Program-made: the position numbers and the translations under genes
Shown: positions 54,912 to 64,000 of the stretch, piece after piece
Layout: each line of letters opens with the position of its first letter
Position numbering within the stretch: position 1 is the first letter of the stretch
Assembly (NCBI RefSeq): GCF_001542915.1
Contig: NZ_LNNH01000012.1
Coordinates: 543,455 to 607,454, forward strand
Direction: 5' to 3'
Length of the DNA stretch: 64,000 nt
Source of the DNA: Peribacillus simplex
GTDB lineage: Bacteria > Bacillota > Bacilli > Bacillales > DSM-1321
The notes under the pieces: generated by a model
Told to the model about the DNA's origin: nothing
What the model saw: only the letters and a program-made list of their open reading frames with translations
The model's database searches: none

Positions 54912-56063
54912 TCACTCATTCGAAAACATGTAATCCTTCTTCTTCAATGAAACATTCAATACGAGTCCAAGCCCCATCATCGTAGCCATTACCGAACTGC
55001 CTCCATAGCTCATCAACGGAAGCGGAATTCCCGTGATGGGAATCAGCCCGATGACCATTCCAATATTTTGAAAGATGTGAAAGGTCAAGAAGGAGATGAC
55101 CCCTACACAAATGAAGGATTCGAAAAAAGAGGAATTCAGAGCTGTCGCAACGATTTTATAGATAATGAAGAAATAAAGGGATATCAGCAAACTCGCCCCA
55201 ATGAACCCAAACTCCTCGGCAACTATCGTAAATATGAAATCGGTATGTGCCTCAGGTATGTAGACATCGCTTTGGTTGAAGCCTTTCCCGTCGGTCATGC
55301 CGGAACCGATTGCCAATATCGATTGCTTCAATTGGTATCCGATTCCCTGGCCATGTCCAAATGGATCGAGCCAGGAATTGATCCTATCCAATTGATAGCC
55401 ATCCAATAAGCCCAATAATAGGTTAGGATCATACAAAAACGTAATTACTAGGGAACATATAAAAGCGACAACTACCGTAACCACGGATGCGATCATCTTC
55501 CAATTGATTCCCGATACGAGGACAATCCCCATGGTGATGACGGCCATTACCAATGAAGTACCAAAGTCGTTTTGCAACAGGGTTAGGCCAATAGGAAGAG
55601 CAGCCAGCAACCCCATCTTGCACAATAGCTTAATATCGAATCTTATATCCCCTACTGGAAACTTTTCAATATGTTTAGTCAGGATATGGGACAGCATCAA
55701 TATTAAAAATATTTTCATGAACTCAGATGGTTGTATCGAACCCAATCCAGGAATTTCGATCCAAGATTTCGCCCCCTTCCTGACCGGGGCAATCGTTTCG
55801 GGGCCTAATAAGACGAACAATAGAAGCAAAATGCCGAATGAATAGATATATGGGGTCAATTTCATGATAGATTCAAAATCAAAATAAAAAATGATCAGGA
55901 CCATCACACCACTTATGACAAACCATACGATTTGCTGTTGGAAGTAATCTACATTGAGCTGTGCATATTTTTGCGCACTGTATAAACTAACGCTGCTGAA
56001 AATCATCAATATGACAATTAACAGAGCCAGATTGGAATCAAAATAACTTTTTCGTTTATTCAC
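54912..56063 (-). CDS. FtsW/RodA/SpoVE-family peptidoglycan polymerase
   Basis: 383 residues, about ten membrane segments. The SEDS hallmarks are present: GAKSWIEIPGLGSIQPSEFMK, LLQNDFGTSLVM, the Asp-containing loop EAHTDFIFTIVAEEFGFIG and the end GIPLPLMSYGGSS. SEDS proteins polymerise glycan strands with a class B penicillin-binding protein. Compared with RodA and FtsW it is a little short but complete. It stands alone with its own terminator, so a specialised copy is likely. Confidence 0.92.
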   Translation of the reverse strand: MNKRKSYFDSNLALLIVILMIFSSVSLYSAQKYAQLNVDYFQQQIVWFVISGVMVLIIFYFDFESIMKLTPYIYSFGILLLLFVLLGPETIAPVRKGAKSWIEIPGLGSIQPSEFMKIFLILMLSHILTKHIEKFPVGDIRFDIKLLCKMGLLAALPIGLTLLQNDFGTSLVMAVITMGIVLVSGINWKMIASVVTVVVAFICSLVITFLYDPNLLLGLLDGYQLDRINSWLDPFGHGQGIGYQLKQSILAIGSGMTDGKGFNQSDVYIPEAHTDFIFTIVAEEFGFIGASLLISLYFFIIYKIVATALNSSFFESFICVGVISFLTFHIFQNIGMVIGLIPITGIPLPLMSYGGSSVMATMMGLGLVLNVSLKKKDYMFSNE

Positions 56064-56350
56064 ATAATCACCGAATCTTTTTCAATTTTTTCGTACCTGC
56101 TTTTACATAGCGTTCTGATAACTTTAATTATTGGTTATGCCTCTCTTCACCTATCAACTCCCACCCAAAACACTCACCATCTAAATGTTACCATTTTTCC
56201 ATTCGTTTGTTTCATTTTTTTCTATTTTTTCCACTATTATATTAATCTTGTGAAGGTTTCTTGACCTTGCGGTAGCAGAGATTGCGAAATTCACAAATAA
56301 AGTGAGTGATTCACAAGTAACACAACTCCATCCGTTTGATGTTTTTAAGG

Positions 56351-57139
56351 TTACACTTGATTGTATTTCTTATCAGAGATCCAATAATTCATTACATAAA
56401 ACATCAAAACCATCCAAAATAACGCTACAAGCAGGCTGATTACAGCATGTGAACTTATTGTACCTGTGATGAGTAATGTCATGGCATGATTGCTCATACT
56501 TGCTGGATTGATTATATCGAGTACAGGATTTAAGTTGACGATGATTCTGCAACCTATAAGGAAGACAAGCGAGATTAAAGCGATCATGCCTTGACCATTA
56601 CATATCATACTGATCAAGGCTGTAAAAGTGACGATAAAGAGGACCCATACAAGATACAACAAAAATGCAGGTATCATTAGTGAAAATGGAACATTCGTGA
56701 ATAGGTAATTTGCATAGATAGTAGAAGCAATGTAACCAATTGCTACACTAAAGGCTGCAATCATAAAATTCGAGACGATTTTTCCAGCAATATAGGAATT
56801 TGCCTTAACAGGTCGAGTTAAAATAAATGCCAGCATCCCATCTGCTTTATCTGTCTGTATTATCCCCATCATTGAGATGACAAGGATCATAAGACCAAGC
56901 TGGTCAAATTGCGAACCTAATGTACTGGCTAATACTGCCGCCCCCTTAAGGGCTGGCAGATTCGGATCAATCATGATACCCTGTCCCCCGGACAATGCTT
57001 TGATGATAGAGGGCAAGTAATGGGTTACTATTGGCTGAGTGATCCCTAACAGGATAAAAACGAGTGGCATCCAAACAGCTTTATATTCCCTTAACATATG
57101 GATAAATTCTTTTTTCATTAGTACATTAAAGGCATTCAT
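56351..57139 (-). CDS. ABC-2 type permease (YxlG-like)
   Basis: 262 residues, six membrane segments. Start FNVLMKKEFIHMLREYKAVW and the segment MMGIIQTDKADGMLAFILTRPV are typical of ABC-2 permeases of the NosY/YxlG group. It overlaps the ATPase gene by four bases. Confidence 0.85.
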   Translation of the reverse strand: MNAFNVLMKKEFIHMLREYKAVWMPLVFILLGITQPIVTHYLPSIIKALSGGQGIMIDPNLPALKGAAVLASTLGSQFDQLGLMILVISMMGIIQTDKADGMLAFILTRPVKANSYIAGKIVSNFMIAAFSVAIGYIASTIYANYLFTNVPFSLMIPAFLLYLVWVLFIVTFTALISMICNGQGMIALISLVFLIGCRIIVNLNPVLDIINPASMSNHAMTLLITGTISSHAVISLLVALFWMVLMFYVMNYWISDKKYNQV

Positions 57140-58041
57140 TTCATGACCACCAACTTATGAAAGATATCTTCTAAAGTATCGCTTTTCGTTTCGAATTTGA
57201 TTATATCCACTTCATTTTCAAGCGCGTTTTTCAAAATTCGGGATTTGTTTTCTTCAATGTTTGCCACTTTTATATTGACCTCAGATCCAATGACCTCCAC
57301 TTCCTTCACATAAGGCAATTTTTTTACAATGTTAATCCATCTATGATCCTTCGCTGTTATTTTCACGCAAAGCTTATTTTTCCAATTACGGCTTAATAGA
57401 TTAGTAATCGTGGCATCTTCTATCTTCCTGCCATTTTTCATGATGGCAAACCTTTCGCATATTTCTTCCGCATCGCTCAAAATGTGGGTTGATAATAAAA
57501 TCGTCGTTTCTTTTTTTATTTTCCCAATCAGGTTCAACACTTCCCTGCGGCCAATGGGATCTAATGCGGAAACCGGTTCATCCATGACAATTAGTGCAGG
57601 ACTATGCAGCAACGCTTGAGCAATGCCAAGTCTTTGTTTCATGCCGCCTGAAAATGTGCCAATCTTGGAATCCCCTTCACCGCACAGACCCACCTTTGCT
57701 AAAAGTCCTGGTATGGTTCGTGTTAAACCCCGTTTTTGCAATCCAGAAAGTCTCCCCATGAACGTAAGCGTTTCTGTTGCTGTCATCCAATTATAAAAAT
57801 TTGGATACTGCGGCAGGTAGCCAATTTGGCTTTTCATTTTCGATATGTCCTGTCCATCCAGCATAACTTCGCCTCGGTCTGAGTCCATGACATTCGAGAT
57901 CACTTTTATTAAGCTGGATTTCCCCGCACCGTTCGGTCCGATCAAGCCGACACATGATCCAGCTTCGACATCCATCGAGAAATCATCTACAGCGATTTTT
58001 CCATTAAATGCTTTTGTCACATTCCGGATTTCAAGTTTCAT
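57136..58041 (-). CDS. ABC transporter ATPase (YxlF-like)
   Basis: 301 residues. Walker A GLIGPNGAGKSSLIK, signature FSGGMKQRLGIAQALL, Walker B ALIVMDEPVSALDP, switch His in STHILSDAEEI. The C-terminal 80 residues form the accessory domain of the bacitracin/gliding type. With the permease downstream and the PLDc_N protein upstream it equals the yxlE-yxlF-yxlG part of the B. subtilis sigY operon; sigY itself is not here. Confidence 0.88.
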   Translation of the reverse strand: MKLEIRNVTKAFNGKIAVDDFSMDVEAGSCVGLIGPNGAGKSSLIKVISNVMDSDRGEVMLDGQDISKMKSQIGYLPQYPNFYNWMTATETLTFMGRLSGLQKRGLTRTIPGLLAKVGLCGEGDSKIGTFSGGMKQRLGIAQALLHSPALIVMDEPVSALDPIGRREVLNLIGKIKKETTILLSTHILSDAEEICERFAIMKNGRKIEDATITNLLSRNWKNKLCVKITAKDHRWINIVKKLPYVKEVEVIGSEVNIKVANIEENKSRILKNALENEVDIIKFETKSDTLEDIFHKLVVMK

Positions 58042-58277
58042 AATCTATCGCGCTCCTTTCTGCCGATTACAAGATATAGAATTGGGCCAATCGTACTGAC
58101 AAAAAGGATGACAGCGGTCCAAATGAGGAGGTTATCCCTCGTTTTTCTATGTCGGTACAAATCAATCCATGCAATGAAAACCAACAGGAAAGCCGCAGCC
58201 ATAAATGGCAATATCACGGGGAGGAAGGCGAATATATCGATATTCATCAAATCATTAAAACCATAGTGCTTCTCCAT
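58038..58277 (-). CDS. PLDc_N domain membrane protein (YxlE-like)
   Basis: 79 residues from the ATG at 58277 (GAGAGGAG eight bases upstream). Two membrane helices with FIAWIDLYRHR and the end GPILYLVIGRKE, the PLDc_N pattern. It overlaps the ATPase start by four bases. In B. subtilis YxlE acts as a negative factor of SigY; here it more likely belongs to the transporter. Confidence 0.8.
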   Translation of the reverse strand: MEKHYGFNDLMNIDIFAFLPVILPFMAAAFLLVFIAWIDLYRHRKTRDNLLIWTAVILFVSTIGPILYLVIGRKERDRL

Positions 58278-58298
58278 TTGTTGAACTCCTCTCTTCTA

Positions 58299-58332
58299 TT
58301 ATCATTATCATTATCGATAATGATAATGATAA
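58299..58332. promoter_or_regulatory. 34-bp perfect palindrome between divergent genes
   Basis: Arms TTATCATTATCATTA and TAATGATAATGATAA enclose TCGA; all 17 base pairs match. Each arm contains repeats of ATTATC. It lies 21 bp ahead of the yxlE-like start and 80 bp ahead of the wHTH regulator. A binding site for that regulator is the simplest reading. Confidence 0.85.
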
Positions 58333-58412
58333 CTTTCAGATTAGAATATTGCAATAGCCATTCTCATTATTTATAATAAGAATCAAATCTAACTACTAAC
58401 GAGGAGAACTGC

Positions 58413-58952
58413 ATGGTCAATAAAGCTGAAGTTTTAATGCATCCGGTACGAATGAAGATTTCACAGGTTCTGATGAGAAACAAAGAACATGGCATGACTC
58501 CCCTGGAAATGGTAAAAATCATCGAAGGTGTACCTCAAGCAACTTTATATAGACATATACAAGCTATGTTGGATGCTGGGATCATTCGCGTCATTAACGA
58601 AAAAAAAGTGAAATCCGTATCCGAAAAATATTACGCTTTAAATGAAATGGAAGCGACAATCAAAGCAGAAGAATGGAAAAAAGCCTCAGCTGCAAAGAAG
58701 CTTGATTATGTTTCCCTTTATCAGTTATCAATTTTGACGCAATATCAAAATTATCTAAAGCAAGTGAAAGAACAAAAAGGCGAGGAAGATGGTGCAACAT
58801 TCTCTATGGTGGAATTAAAGCTCGCTGAGGATCACTTTATGCAATTTCAAACTGAATTAAATGAATTGATGACAAAATACTACCATGCCTCTGGAAAAGA
58901 AAAAGATGCTCCTGTTCGGACAATTGCCGTTACCATTATCCCAGAAAGTTAA
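58413..58952 (+). CDS. ArsR-like winged-helix regulator
   Basis: 179 residues with ACGAGGAGA before the ATG. The N-terminal wHTH reads VLMHPVRMKISQVLMRN, GVPQATLYRHIQAMLDAGIIRV and a wing, as in the ArsR/HTH_20 group. The C-terminal half is helical and dimer-like with an acidic stretch. It is divergent from the yxlEFG-like operon and probably controls it through the palindrome. Confidence 0.82.
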   Translation: MVNKAEVLMHPVRMKISQVLMRNKEHGMTPLEMVKIIEGVPQATLYRHIQAMLDAGIIRVINEKKVKSVSEKYYALNEMEATIKAEEWKKASAAKKLDYVSLYQLSILTQYQNYLKQVKEQKGEEDGATFSMVELKLAEDHFMQFQTELNELMTKYYHASGKEKDAPVRTIAVTIIPES

Positions 58953-58987
58953 TTTCCAATCCTCCAACTTCATGGATGAGTAATAAT

Positions 58988-59019
58988 AAAAAAAAAGCAT
59001 TGGTACGAGTACCAATGCT
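58988..59019 (-). terminator. Terminator of the copper operon
   Basis: AGCATTGGTAC (58996-59006), GA, GTACCAATGCT (59009-59019): perfect stem; a nine-T run follows on the minus strand. It probably also ends the convergent regulator gene. Confidence 0.9.
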
Positions 59020-59041
59020 TTCATTGTAAAAAAGCCAGCCT

Positions 59042-61456
59042 TTAGAGCTTCACTCTTTGAAGGCGAAGCGCATTCAGAACGACTGATACGGAACTGAAGG
59101 CCATCGCAGCTCCCGCTAACCAAGGGGCAAGCAGCCCAATTGCCGCGATCGGTAATCCGATTACGTTATAGGCAAAGGCCCAGAACAGGTTTTGTTTAAT
59201 ATTCCGCATCGTTTTCCTGCTCATGAGCATTGCATCAGCAATACTGTTTAAATCACCGCGGATCAAGGTGATGTCCGCTGCCTCCATGGCTATGTCCGTG
59301 CCGGTTCCGATAGCCATGCCGATATCAGCCAACGCAAGCGCGGGTGCATCATTTATGCCATCACCGACCATCGCGACCTTTTTACCGGAGTCCTGGAGTT
59401 TTTTCACCTCTTCCGCCTTCCCTTCAGGAAGGACTTCGGCAATCACTTTGCCGATGCCCACTTGATTGCCGATGGCATTAGCTGTCGTTTGATTATCGCC
59501 GGTTATCATGATGACCTCGATATTCATCGCTTTTAACCTGGCAATCGCATCCAGCGAAGTTTCCTTGATCGTATCCGCAACAGCAATGATCCCTGCATAG
59601 TTTCCTTCAATGCTAGCAAGCATGGCTGTTTTTCCTTGCGCTTCAAATTCTTCCATCACTGCTTCCGCCGAAGCGATATCCACATTATTTCGCTTCATCA
59701 GTTTCCTCGTTCCAATCAATAGCCCATTTTGCTTCACGATCGCTTTCACCCCATAACCAGGTATCGCTTCAAACTCTTCAACGTCGGAAAGTGCTATCTT
59801 TCTTGCTTGAATTCCTTGGACGATTGCTTGGGCAAGTGGATGTTCAGATTGCTTTTCAGCTGAGGCGATTAGAGAGAGGAATTCTTCTTCCTCCATGCCA
59901 TTCGCGACAATGACATCGGTCAGCATCGGGGTTCCATTCGTTACCGTACCCGTCTTATCCAAAATGACCGTACCGATATGATGCGTCGTTTCCAGGTGCT
60001 CCCCTGCTTTGAAGAGGATTCCGAATTCTGCAGCCCGCCCCGATCCTGCCATGATGGAAGTTGGCGTTGCCAAACCTAAAGCACAGGGACAGGCTATGAC
60101 GAGCACCGCAATCATGGCTTCAAAAGCTGGTGTAAAGACGCCAGGGTTCACCCAAATGATCCAAACGAGGAAAGTTAAAAGGGCGATTCCGACAACGATA
60201 GGAACAAACACTCCGGAAATTTTGTCAGCAAGCCTCTGAATGGGAGCTTTCGAACCTTGAGCATCTTCAACGACTTTAATGATTTGGGAAAGAGCTGTAT
60301 CCTTGCCTATCTTTGTTGCTCTCATTTTCAGATGACCATTTTTATTCAAAGTAGAACCAATCACATTAGCACCGATCGTTTTATCGACTGGAATGCTTTC
60401 TCCCGTTAACATGGACTCATCGACGGCTGAGTTCCCTTCGACCACTTCCCCATCTACAGGGATTTTTTCACCTGGCTTCACCAAAACGAGATCACCTACG
60501 AGTACTTCTTCAAGGGGGATTTCCCGCTCCTCTCCATTCCTTAACACCAAGGCTGTCTTTGCCTGGAGACCCATCAACTTTTTGATTGCCTCGGAAGAAC
60601 GCCCTTTTGCTTTTGCTTCGAAAAGCTTCCCTAATAGAATGAGGGTAATCAGAATGGAACTTGTTTCGAAATAAAGCTGTGCCGTATGGTGATGGGAGCC
60701 AACCGAAATGATGGCTTGATAGACACTGTAAAAATAAGCAGCCGATGTACCCATTGCGACTAAAACATCCATATTGGCACTTTTATTTTTCAAGGCCTTA
60801 TACGCCCCTACATAAAACTGCTTTCCTATGATGAATTGCACAGGTGTGGCGAATGCCATTTGCACCCAAGGATTCATGAGGAAATCAGGCATATAGATAA
60901 ACGAAGTGAGCCTGAAATGACTCACCATCGCCCATAACAACGGAAACGATAAAATGATGGAAAAGATGAATGTATTCTTTTGCTTTTGAATTTCCTTTTG
61001 GCGGAAATCAATGGATTCCCTATTATCTTCCTTGATGATCGCTCCATACCCTAGCTTTTCGACTTTTTGTATGATATCAGCCGGAGTGATTTCGGAAGGT
61101 GTATATTCGACGGTTGCACTTTCGAGCGCCAGATTCACATTGGCCTTGCTCACGCCGCCCAATTTATTTACCCCTTTTTCAATTCGGGTTGCACAGGCAG
61201 CACAAGTCATGCCTGTAATCGTGAATTCCCTTTTCTCTTTTACGACATCGTAGCCAAGATCTTGAATTTTCATTTCAATATCGGAATCACTAACTATTGA
61301 AGCGTCGTATTTAATGACTGACTTCTCCAAAGCCAAATTAACGGTAGCTTCTTTGACGCCTTCCAGCCTGTTTAACCCTTTTTCAATTCGGTTAGCACAA
61401 GCAGCGCAAGTCATCCCTGAAATTTGCATACTTGTTTCTTTTATGGGATCGCCCAT
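59042..61456 (-). CDS. copA: Copper-exporting P1B-type ATPase CopA
   Basis: 804 residues from the ATG at 61456 (GGCGAGG upstream); nine more codons to an earlier ATG are open but unlikely. Two heavy-metal domains with [15 protein letters not shown] and [15 protein letters not shown], eight membrane helices, the ion motif [17 protein letters not shown], phosphorylation site [11 protein letters not shown] and hinge [11 protein letters not shown]. It exports Cu(I). Last gene of csoR-copZ-copA. Very similar to B. subtilis CopA in order and size. Confidence 0.96.
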   Translation of the reverse strand: MGDPIKETSMQISGMTCAACANRIEKGLNRLEGVKEATVNLALEKSVIKYDASIVSDSDIEMKIQDLGYDVVKEKREFTITGMTCAACATRIEKGVNKLGGVSKANVNLALESATVEYTPSEITPADIIQKVEKLGYGAIIKEDNRESIDFRQKEIQKQKNTFIFSIILSFPLLWAMVSHFRLTSFIYMPDFLMNPWVQMAFATPVQFIIGKQFYVGAYKALKNKSANMDVLVAMGTSAAYFYSVYQAIISVGSHHHTAQLYFETSSILITLILLGKLFEAKAKGRSSEAIKKLMGLQAKTALVLRNGEEREIPLEEVLVGDLVLVKPGEKIPVDGEVVEGNSAVDESMLTGESIPVDKTIGANVIGSTLNKNGHLKMRATKIGKDTALSQIIKVVEDAQGSKAPIQRLADKISGVFVPIVVGIALLTFLVWIIWVNPGVFTPAFEAMIAVLVIACPCALGLATPTSIMAGSGRAAEFGILFKAGEHLETTHHIGTVILDKTGTVTNGTPMLTDVIVANGMEEEEFLSLIASAEKQSEHPLAQAIVQGIQARKIALSDVEEFEAIPGYGVKAIVKQNGLLIGTRKLMKRNNVDIASAEAVMEEFEAQGKTAMLASIEGNYAGIIAVADTIKETSLDAIARLKAMNIEVIMITGDNQTTANAIGNQVGIGKVIAEVLPEGKAEEVKKLQDSGKKVAMVGDGINDAPALALADIGMAIGTGTDIAMEAADITLIRGDLNSIADAMLMSRKTMRNIKQNLFWAFAYNVIGLPIAAIGLLAPWLAGAAMAFSSVSVVLNALRLQRVKL

Positions 61457-61533
61457 GTTATCCTCGCCTTTCCATACCACCATGGGGTATATTTTTTTGT
61501 AAAAAAGAAGTGCCCTAAAAGCACTCTCATGAC

Positions 61534-61740
61534 TTACTCGACATCATACCCCTGATCATCAATCGTTTCTTTAATTTTTTCGAGTGATACTTTTCCATTC
61601 TCGAACGTTACATCCACTTTACCGGATTCCAAGTGCACCTTCACACTTTCCACACCTGCCAGTTTTCCTACATTCCCTTCCACTGCGCTGACACAATGCC
61701 CACAAGACATTCCACTAACATTCAATGTTACATTTTCCAT
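61534..61740 (-). CDS. copZ: Copper chaperone CopZ
   Basis: 68 residues from the ATG at 61740 (AAGGAG ten bases upstream). One heavy-metal domain with [13 protein letters not shown], Cys13 and Cys16 binding Cu(I). It passes copper to CopA. It lies 15 bp behind csoR. Confidence 0.94.
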   Translation of the reverse strand: MENVTLNVSGMSCGHCVSAVEGNVGKLAGVESVKVHLESGKVDVTFENGKVSLEKIKETIDDQGYDVE

Positions 61741-61755
61741 ACAAACCAACACTCC

Positions 61756-62103
61756 TTATTTTTTCATTAATTTTTGTATCGTAACTAGGACTTCATCTAT
61801 GACCTCTGTATCTCCTTCATTCAGCCGATCCACGACACAATTTTTTAGATGCCCCTCCAACAAAATCTTGGCGACACTATTCATCGCGCTTTGAGTGGCC
61901 GCTATCTGAGTTATCACATCATCACAATACGTATCTTTTTCAATCAGACCCTTAATACCGCGAATTTGCCCCTCGATACGATTTAAGCGGGTCGTTAAAT
62001 TCTTTTTTACTGCATCTGAGTGATGACTTTTACGGCCGTTGGAAATTGTCGTACAGCATTCTTGTTCATTTAGTGAATCTGGCCCATTTACCAATTCATC
62101 CAT
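61756..62103 (-). CDS. csoR: Copper-sensing repressor CsoR
   Basis: 115 residues from the ATG at 62103 (GGAGGG seven bases upstream). The all-helical CsoR fold carries the Cu(I) ligands C60 (DTYCDD), H85 and C89 (GHLKNC), with the same spacing as Cys45, His70 and Cys74 of the B. subtilis protein. The start has 15 extra residues, polar and with a Cys pair (ECC). It represses the operon until Cu(I) binds. Confidence 0.94.
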   Translation of the reverse strand: MDELVNGPDSLNEQECCTTISNGRKSHHSDAVKKNLTTRLNRIEGQIRGIKGLIEKDTYCDDVITQIAATQSAMNSVAKILLEGHLKNCVVDRLNEGDTEVIDEVLVTIQKLMKK

Positions 62104-62125
62104 TGCCCATCCCTCCTCACACCTT

Positions 62126-62154
62126 AATATACCATACCCTCCTACCCTATGCAA
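62126..62154 (-). promoter_or_regulatory. csoR promoter with CsoR operator
   Basis: On the minus strand TTGCAT (62154-62149), 17-bp spacer, TATATT (62131-62126). The spacer holds ATAGGGTAGGAGGGTAT, a GC-rich pseudo-palindrome of the CsoR type. It lies 23 bp before the csoR ATG. Confidence 0.75.
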
Positions 62155-63020
62155 AGAAAAGGTTTAGTGCTCATCATGATTACTTTTCGCTTTGTTACGT
62201 TTTCTATTCAAAAACTTTTTTTGGATGGTACAGGCTACCTGATTTTAAAGGAAAGACATTAACTCCAAGAACTCTTATTTAATACTTCCATGCGAGGATT
62301 GAAAAGTACAACCAAAGCAATATTGAAGGCGGATTTTATTAAGCCCCAAGTAGAATTTCCAATTACCAAATGAAAAGGGGATTTAATTAAAGTTAAGGTT
62401 TCTAACATTGGAATTTTTGATAAGTAGGAGAGGAGTTCCGATCGCGAGGCATATTGTGAGGACTAAGTTACTACAATTGGTTAATTTATCAAAAATTATA
62501 ATGACTAAATAGGAAATAAGTAGTATACTAATAGTCGGTCTTTTAACAGATTTTTTGTAAAAACGGGAGTTTATTACTAGATATAGGTATTTATTTAGGT
62601 TTACTAGTAATACAAAAGGAGGAAATGTAATAGATTGGAAAATAACAATTAAGGGCAACCATAAGTAACATGTACCAATTCATATTCTCTTAAATAGTTA
62701 GAAAGAAAATATGTTAAGGCAGTCATCCTATTTTTATCTCTTGCTGAGCATGCCAATTTCCATACATATATTTACCTATTAATTGGATCACTTTTTAGTT
62801 TACAACTTAAAAGAATGTTCGCAGATACTGACTAAAGGAGAAAGCATGAAGAAATTATATCTAGTTTAAATGACATAGAAAAAGAAGAAAATGCTACAGC
62901 GGGCTTAGGAACGTATTAACTATGATAATTTCCATAGATAATAATTGGTGTTTAAATGGGCTATTCAATTATGCCGGTTTCTTTTTTATCATAATTCAAC
63001 ATGAAAGGAAATTCGTTACG
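62155..63020. other. AT-rich region without a confident gene
   Basis: About 870 bp. There is one doubtful hydrophobic frame (62383-62658) and near 62850-62920 a piece that reads EEIISSLNDIEKEENATAGL between stops, perhaps a relic. I see no dyad or RNA-like signal. Confidence 0.5.
62383..62658 (-). CDS. Doubtful hydrophobic protein, 91 residues
   Basis: The frame starts at TTG without a ribosome binding site and gives two hydrophobic stretches (FPPFVLLVNLNKYLYLVI, SILLISYLVIIIF). The AT-richness of the region alone could give this. Kept only because nothing else explains the stretch. Confidence 0.25.
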   Translation of the reverse strand: MPLIVIFQSITFPPFVLLVNLNKYLYLVINSRFYKKSVKRPTISILLISYLVIIIFDKLTNCSNLVLTICLAIGTPLLLIKNSNVRNLNFN

Positions 63021-63728
63021 ATGTTTGAAAAATTTCTTAGGTTTACCCATAAAAATTGGAGATATATTCTCCCTGCCATTATCGCATTGTTTATTGGTTC
63101 ATTGTTTGGCCCTTCTGTTGAAGAATATGATGCTGCTGTTCGTAAGAATACAGAGCTAGACAACAGGAATGAAGAAATGTCATTAAAAAATAGCCAATTG
63201 GAGGAAGAAAACACACAGCTTGAAGCTAAAGTGAAGGAAGCTGAACCGTTCTTTAAGTTAAAAGATGAAGAACGTAAAGAAAAAGAAGCGGAGCTAAAGA
63301 AAAAAGAAGAAGCTGCTAAGGCTAAGAAAGAAGCGGAGGAAAAAGCAGCGAGTGAAGCGGAAAAAAAGGCCCAAGAAGAAGCTGATCGAATAGCGGAAGA
63401 GAAAGAAAAGAAAGGGTATGACACAGGAATTACCTATGACCAATTAGCTAGAACTCCAGATGACTATATAGGTGAAAAAGTAAAATTCCATGGGACTGTT
63501 GTTCAAGTAATTGAAGGTGACGGTACAACTCAAATAAGATTTGCAGTTGGTGATGATTACGATACTATCCTTTATGCAGAGCTTGACTCTTCTATCGTTG
63601 ACTCTCGAATTCTAGAAGATGATAAAATTACGATCATGGGATTATCAACCGGCTTGTTAACTTATGAATCAACTATGGGTGGAGATATTTCCATTCCTGG
63701 TATATCTATTGAAAAAGTAGAACGCTAA
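63021..63728 (+). CDS. Membrane-anchored coiled-coil protein with OB-fold domain
   Basis: 235 residues from the ATG at 63021 (AAAGGAA upstream). One membrane helix (about 14-31, YILPAIIALFIGSLFG), a Lys/Glu/Ala-rich coiled coil (about 35-130) and a C-terminal OB-like domain (about 138-235: YDQLARTPDDYIGEKVKFHG, VVQVIEGDG). Similar proteins are annotated as toxin regulators or hypothetical in Bacillus and its phages. The role is open. A TM2 gene follows 58 bp later. Confidence 0.75.
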   Translation: MFEKFLRFTHKNWRYILPAIIALFIGSLFGPSVEEYDAAVRKNTELDNRNEEMSLKNSQLEEENTQLEAKVKEAEPFFKLKDEERKEKEAELKKKEEAAKAKKEAEEKAASEAEKKAQEEADRIAEEKEKKGYDTGITYDQLARTPDDYIGEKVKFHGTVVQVIEGDGTTQIRFAVGDDYDTILYAELDSSIVDSRILEDDKITIMGLSTGLLTYESTMGGDISIPGISIEKVER

Positions 63729-63786
63729 TTTGCCTATTAATAAAGAATTATTTACAAACTAACAAACAACTTGGAGGAAATATTTT

Positions 63787-64000
63787 ATGAATACAACATT
63801 ATTAGCTAAACAAGGAATGACTGCTGAACAATTGGCAATGGTTCAATCCGAAGTAAATAGCAAGGCAAAATCAAAAGGAATTGCTTATGCTCTTTGGTGG
63901 TTCACAGGAGTTTGGGGCGGACATAGATTTTATGCCGGTAATACCGGTATGGGAATAGGAATGTTGCTAACTTTTGGTGGTCTTGGAATTTGGTCTTTAT
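63787..64000 (+). CDS. TM2 domain protein (3' end outside window)
   Basis: 71 codons visible from the ATG at 63787 (TTGGAGGAA upstream). After a helical start the TM2 motif appears: ALWWFTGVWGGHRFYAGNTG, then a second hydrophobic stretch GIGMLLTFGGLGIWSL cut by the window end. TM2 proteins are small two-helix membrane proteins of unclear role. It probably shares a unit with the coiled-coil gene. Confidence 0.85.
   Translation, partial: MNTTLLAKQGMTAEQLAMVQSEVNSKAKSKGIAYALWWFTGVWGGHRFYAGNTGMGIGMLLTFGGLGIWSL

Noticed and set aside
58299..58332. Reading the palindrome as a Fur box
   Set aside because: The Fur arrangement is two GATAAT forward then one reversed; here the repeats are reversed first and forward after, and a specific regulator gene is adjacent. 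Not fully excluded.
62383..62658. Membrane protein gene downstream of csoR
   Set aside because: Kept only at low confidence: TTG start without a ribosome binding site in very AT-rich DNA.
1..64000. CRISPR arrays, tRNA or rRNA genes, prophage, intact insertion sequences, known riboswitches
   Set aside because: I looked for regularly spaced repeats, tRNA-like cloverleafs, transposase motifs and T-box or other riboswitch consensus and saw none.

Overview
The window reads as a chromosomal segment of a low-to-middle GC, endospore-forming Bacillaceae member. Gene content and order resemble Bacillus subtilis blocks (ycsFGI-kipIAR, phoD-tatA-tatC, csoR-copZ-copA, yxlEFG-like, yfiBC-like). A genus such as Peribacillus is an inference from general resemblance only. 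I saw no rRNA, tRNA, CRISPR array, intact insertion sequence or prophage. Most genes lie on the minus strand, so operons read right to left.

1-5.3 kb: the 5-oxoprolinase operon (pxpA, an NRAMP-like permease, a DUF1445 hydro-lyase, pxpB, pxpC), followed by the start of a KipR-like IclR regulator. A clean promoter with two dyad elements at the transcription start precedes pxpA. 5.4-16 kb: an imidazole amino-acid catabolic region in two transcription units. One is hutU-hutI-MFS, closed by a terminator at 9.8 kb. The other is MFS - HutH-like lyase - monomeric sarcosine-oxidase-type enzyme, closed by a terminator at 5.4 kb. An AraC-type regulator with a receiver-like domain lies upstream. The HutH-like protein lacks the Ala-Ser-Gly triad that forms the MIO cofactor, and also lacks partner residues. 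This points to a lyase for an N-methylated histidine (hercynine- or ergothioneine-like) rather than histidine.

16-28.6 kb: an accessory stretch of small metabolic and detoxification genes (FAD oxidoreductase with a half-size MFS protein, S51 peptidase, DUF402, VOC, PhzF, nitroreductase plus MhqO-like dioxygenase, AadK-like adenylyltransferase). It includes several decayed genes (VOC, Nudix, GNAT) and an intergenic repeat. 28.7-35.1 kb: branched-chain 2-oxoacid dehydrogenase E1 alpha and beta, then a divergent MarR plus heterodimeric ABC exporter operon.

35.8-45.3 kb: a C2 sulfonate/phosphonate region with APC permease, lipoprotein, phosphonoacetaldehyde hydrolase (phnX), sulfoacetaldehyde acetyltransferase (xsc), taurine:pyruvate-type aminotransferase, PIG-L deacetylase, YeiH-type exporter and a GntR regulator. 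The permease and xsc promoters share the same architecture: a near-consensus -35, 17 bp, TATTAT, 8 bp, then a shared 31-bp operator-like motif. One regulator probably controls uptake and both C-S and C-P cleavage.

45.4-64 kb: a YitT membrane protein, the Pho-box-preceded phoD-tatA-tatC operon, a Spo0E-like peptide, a stand-alone DnaA domain I protein, DUF2975 with a decayed HTH partner, a PfpI/DJ-1 fusion with its TetR regulator, a RodA-like protein, a yxlEFG-like ABC operon facing a wHTH regulator across a 34-bp perfect palindrome, the csoR-copZ-copA copper operon, an AT-rich gap, a membrane-anchored coiled-coil OB-fold protein and a truncated TM2-domain gene.
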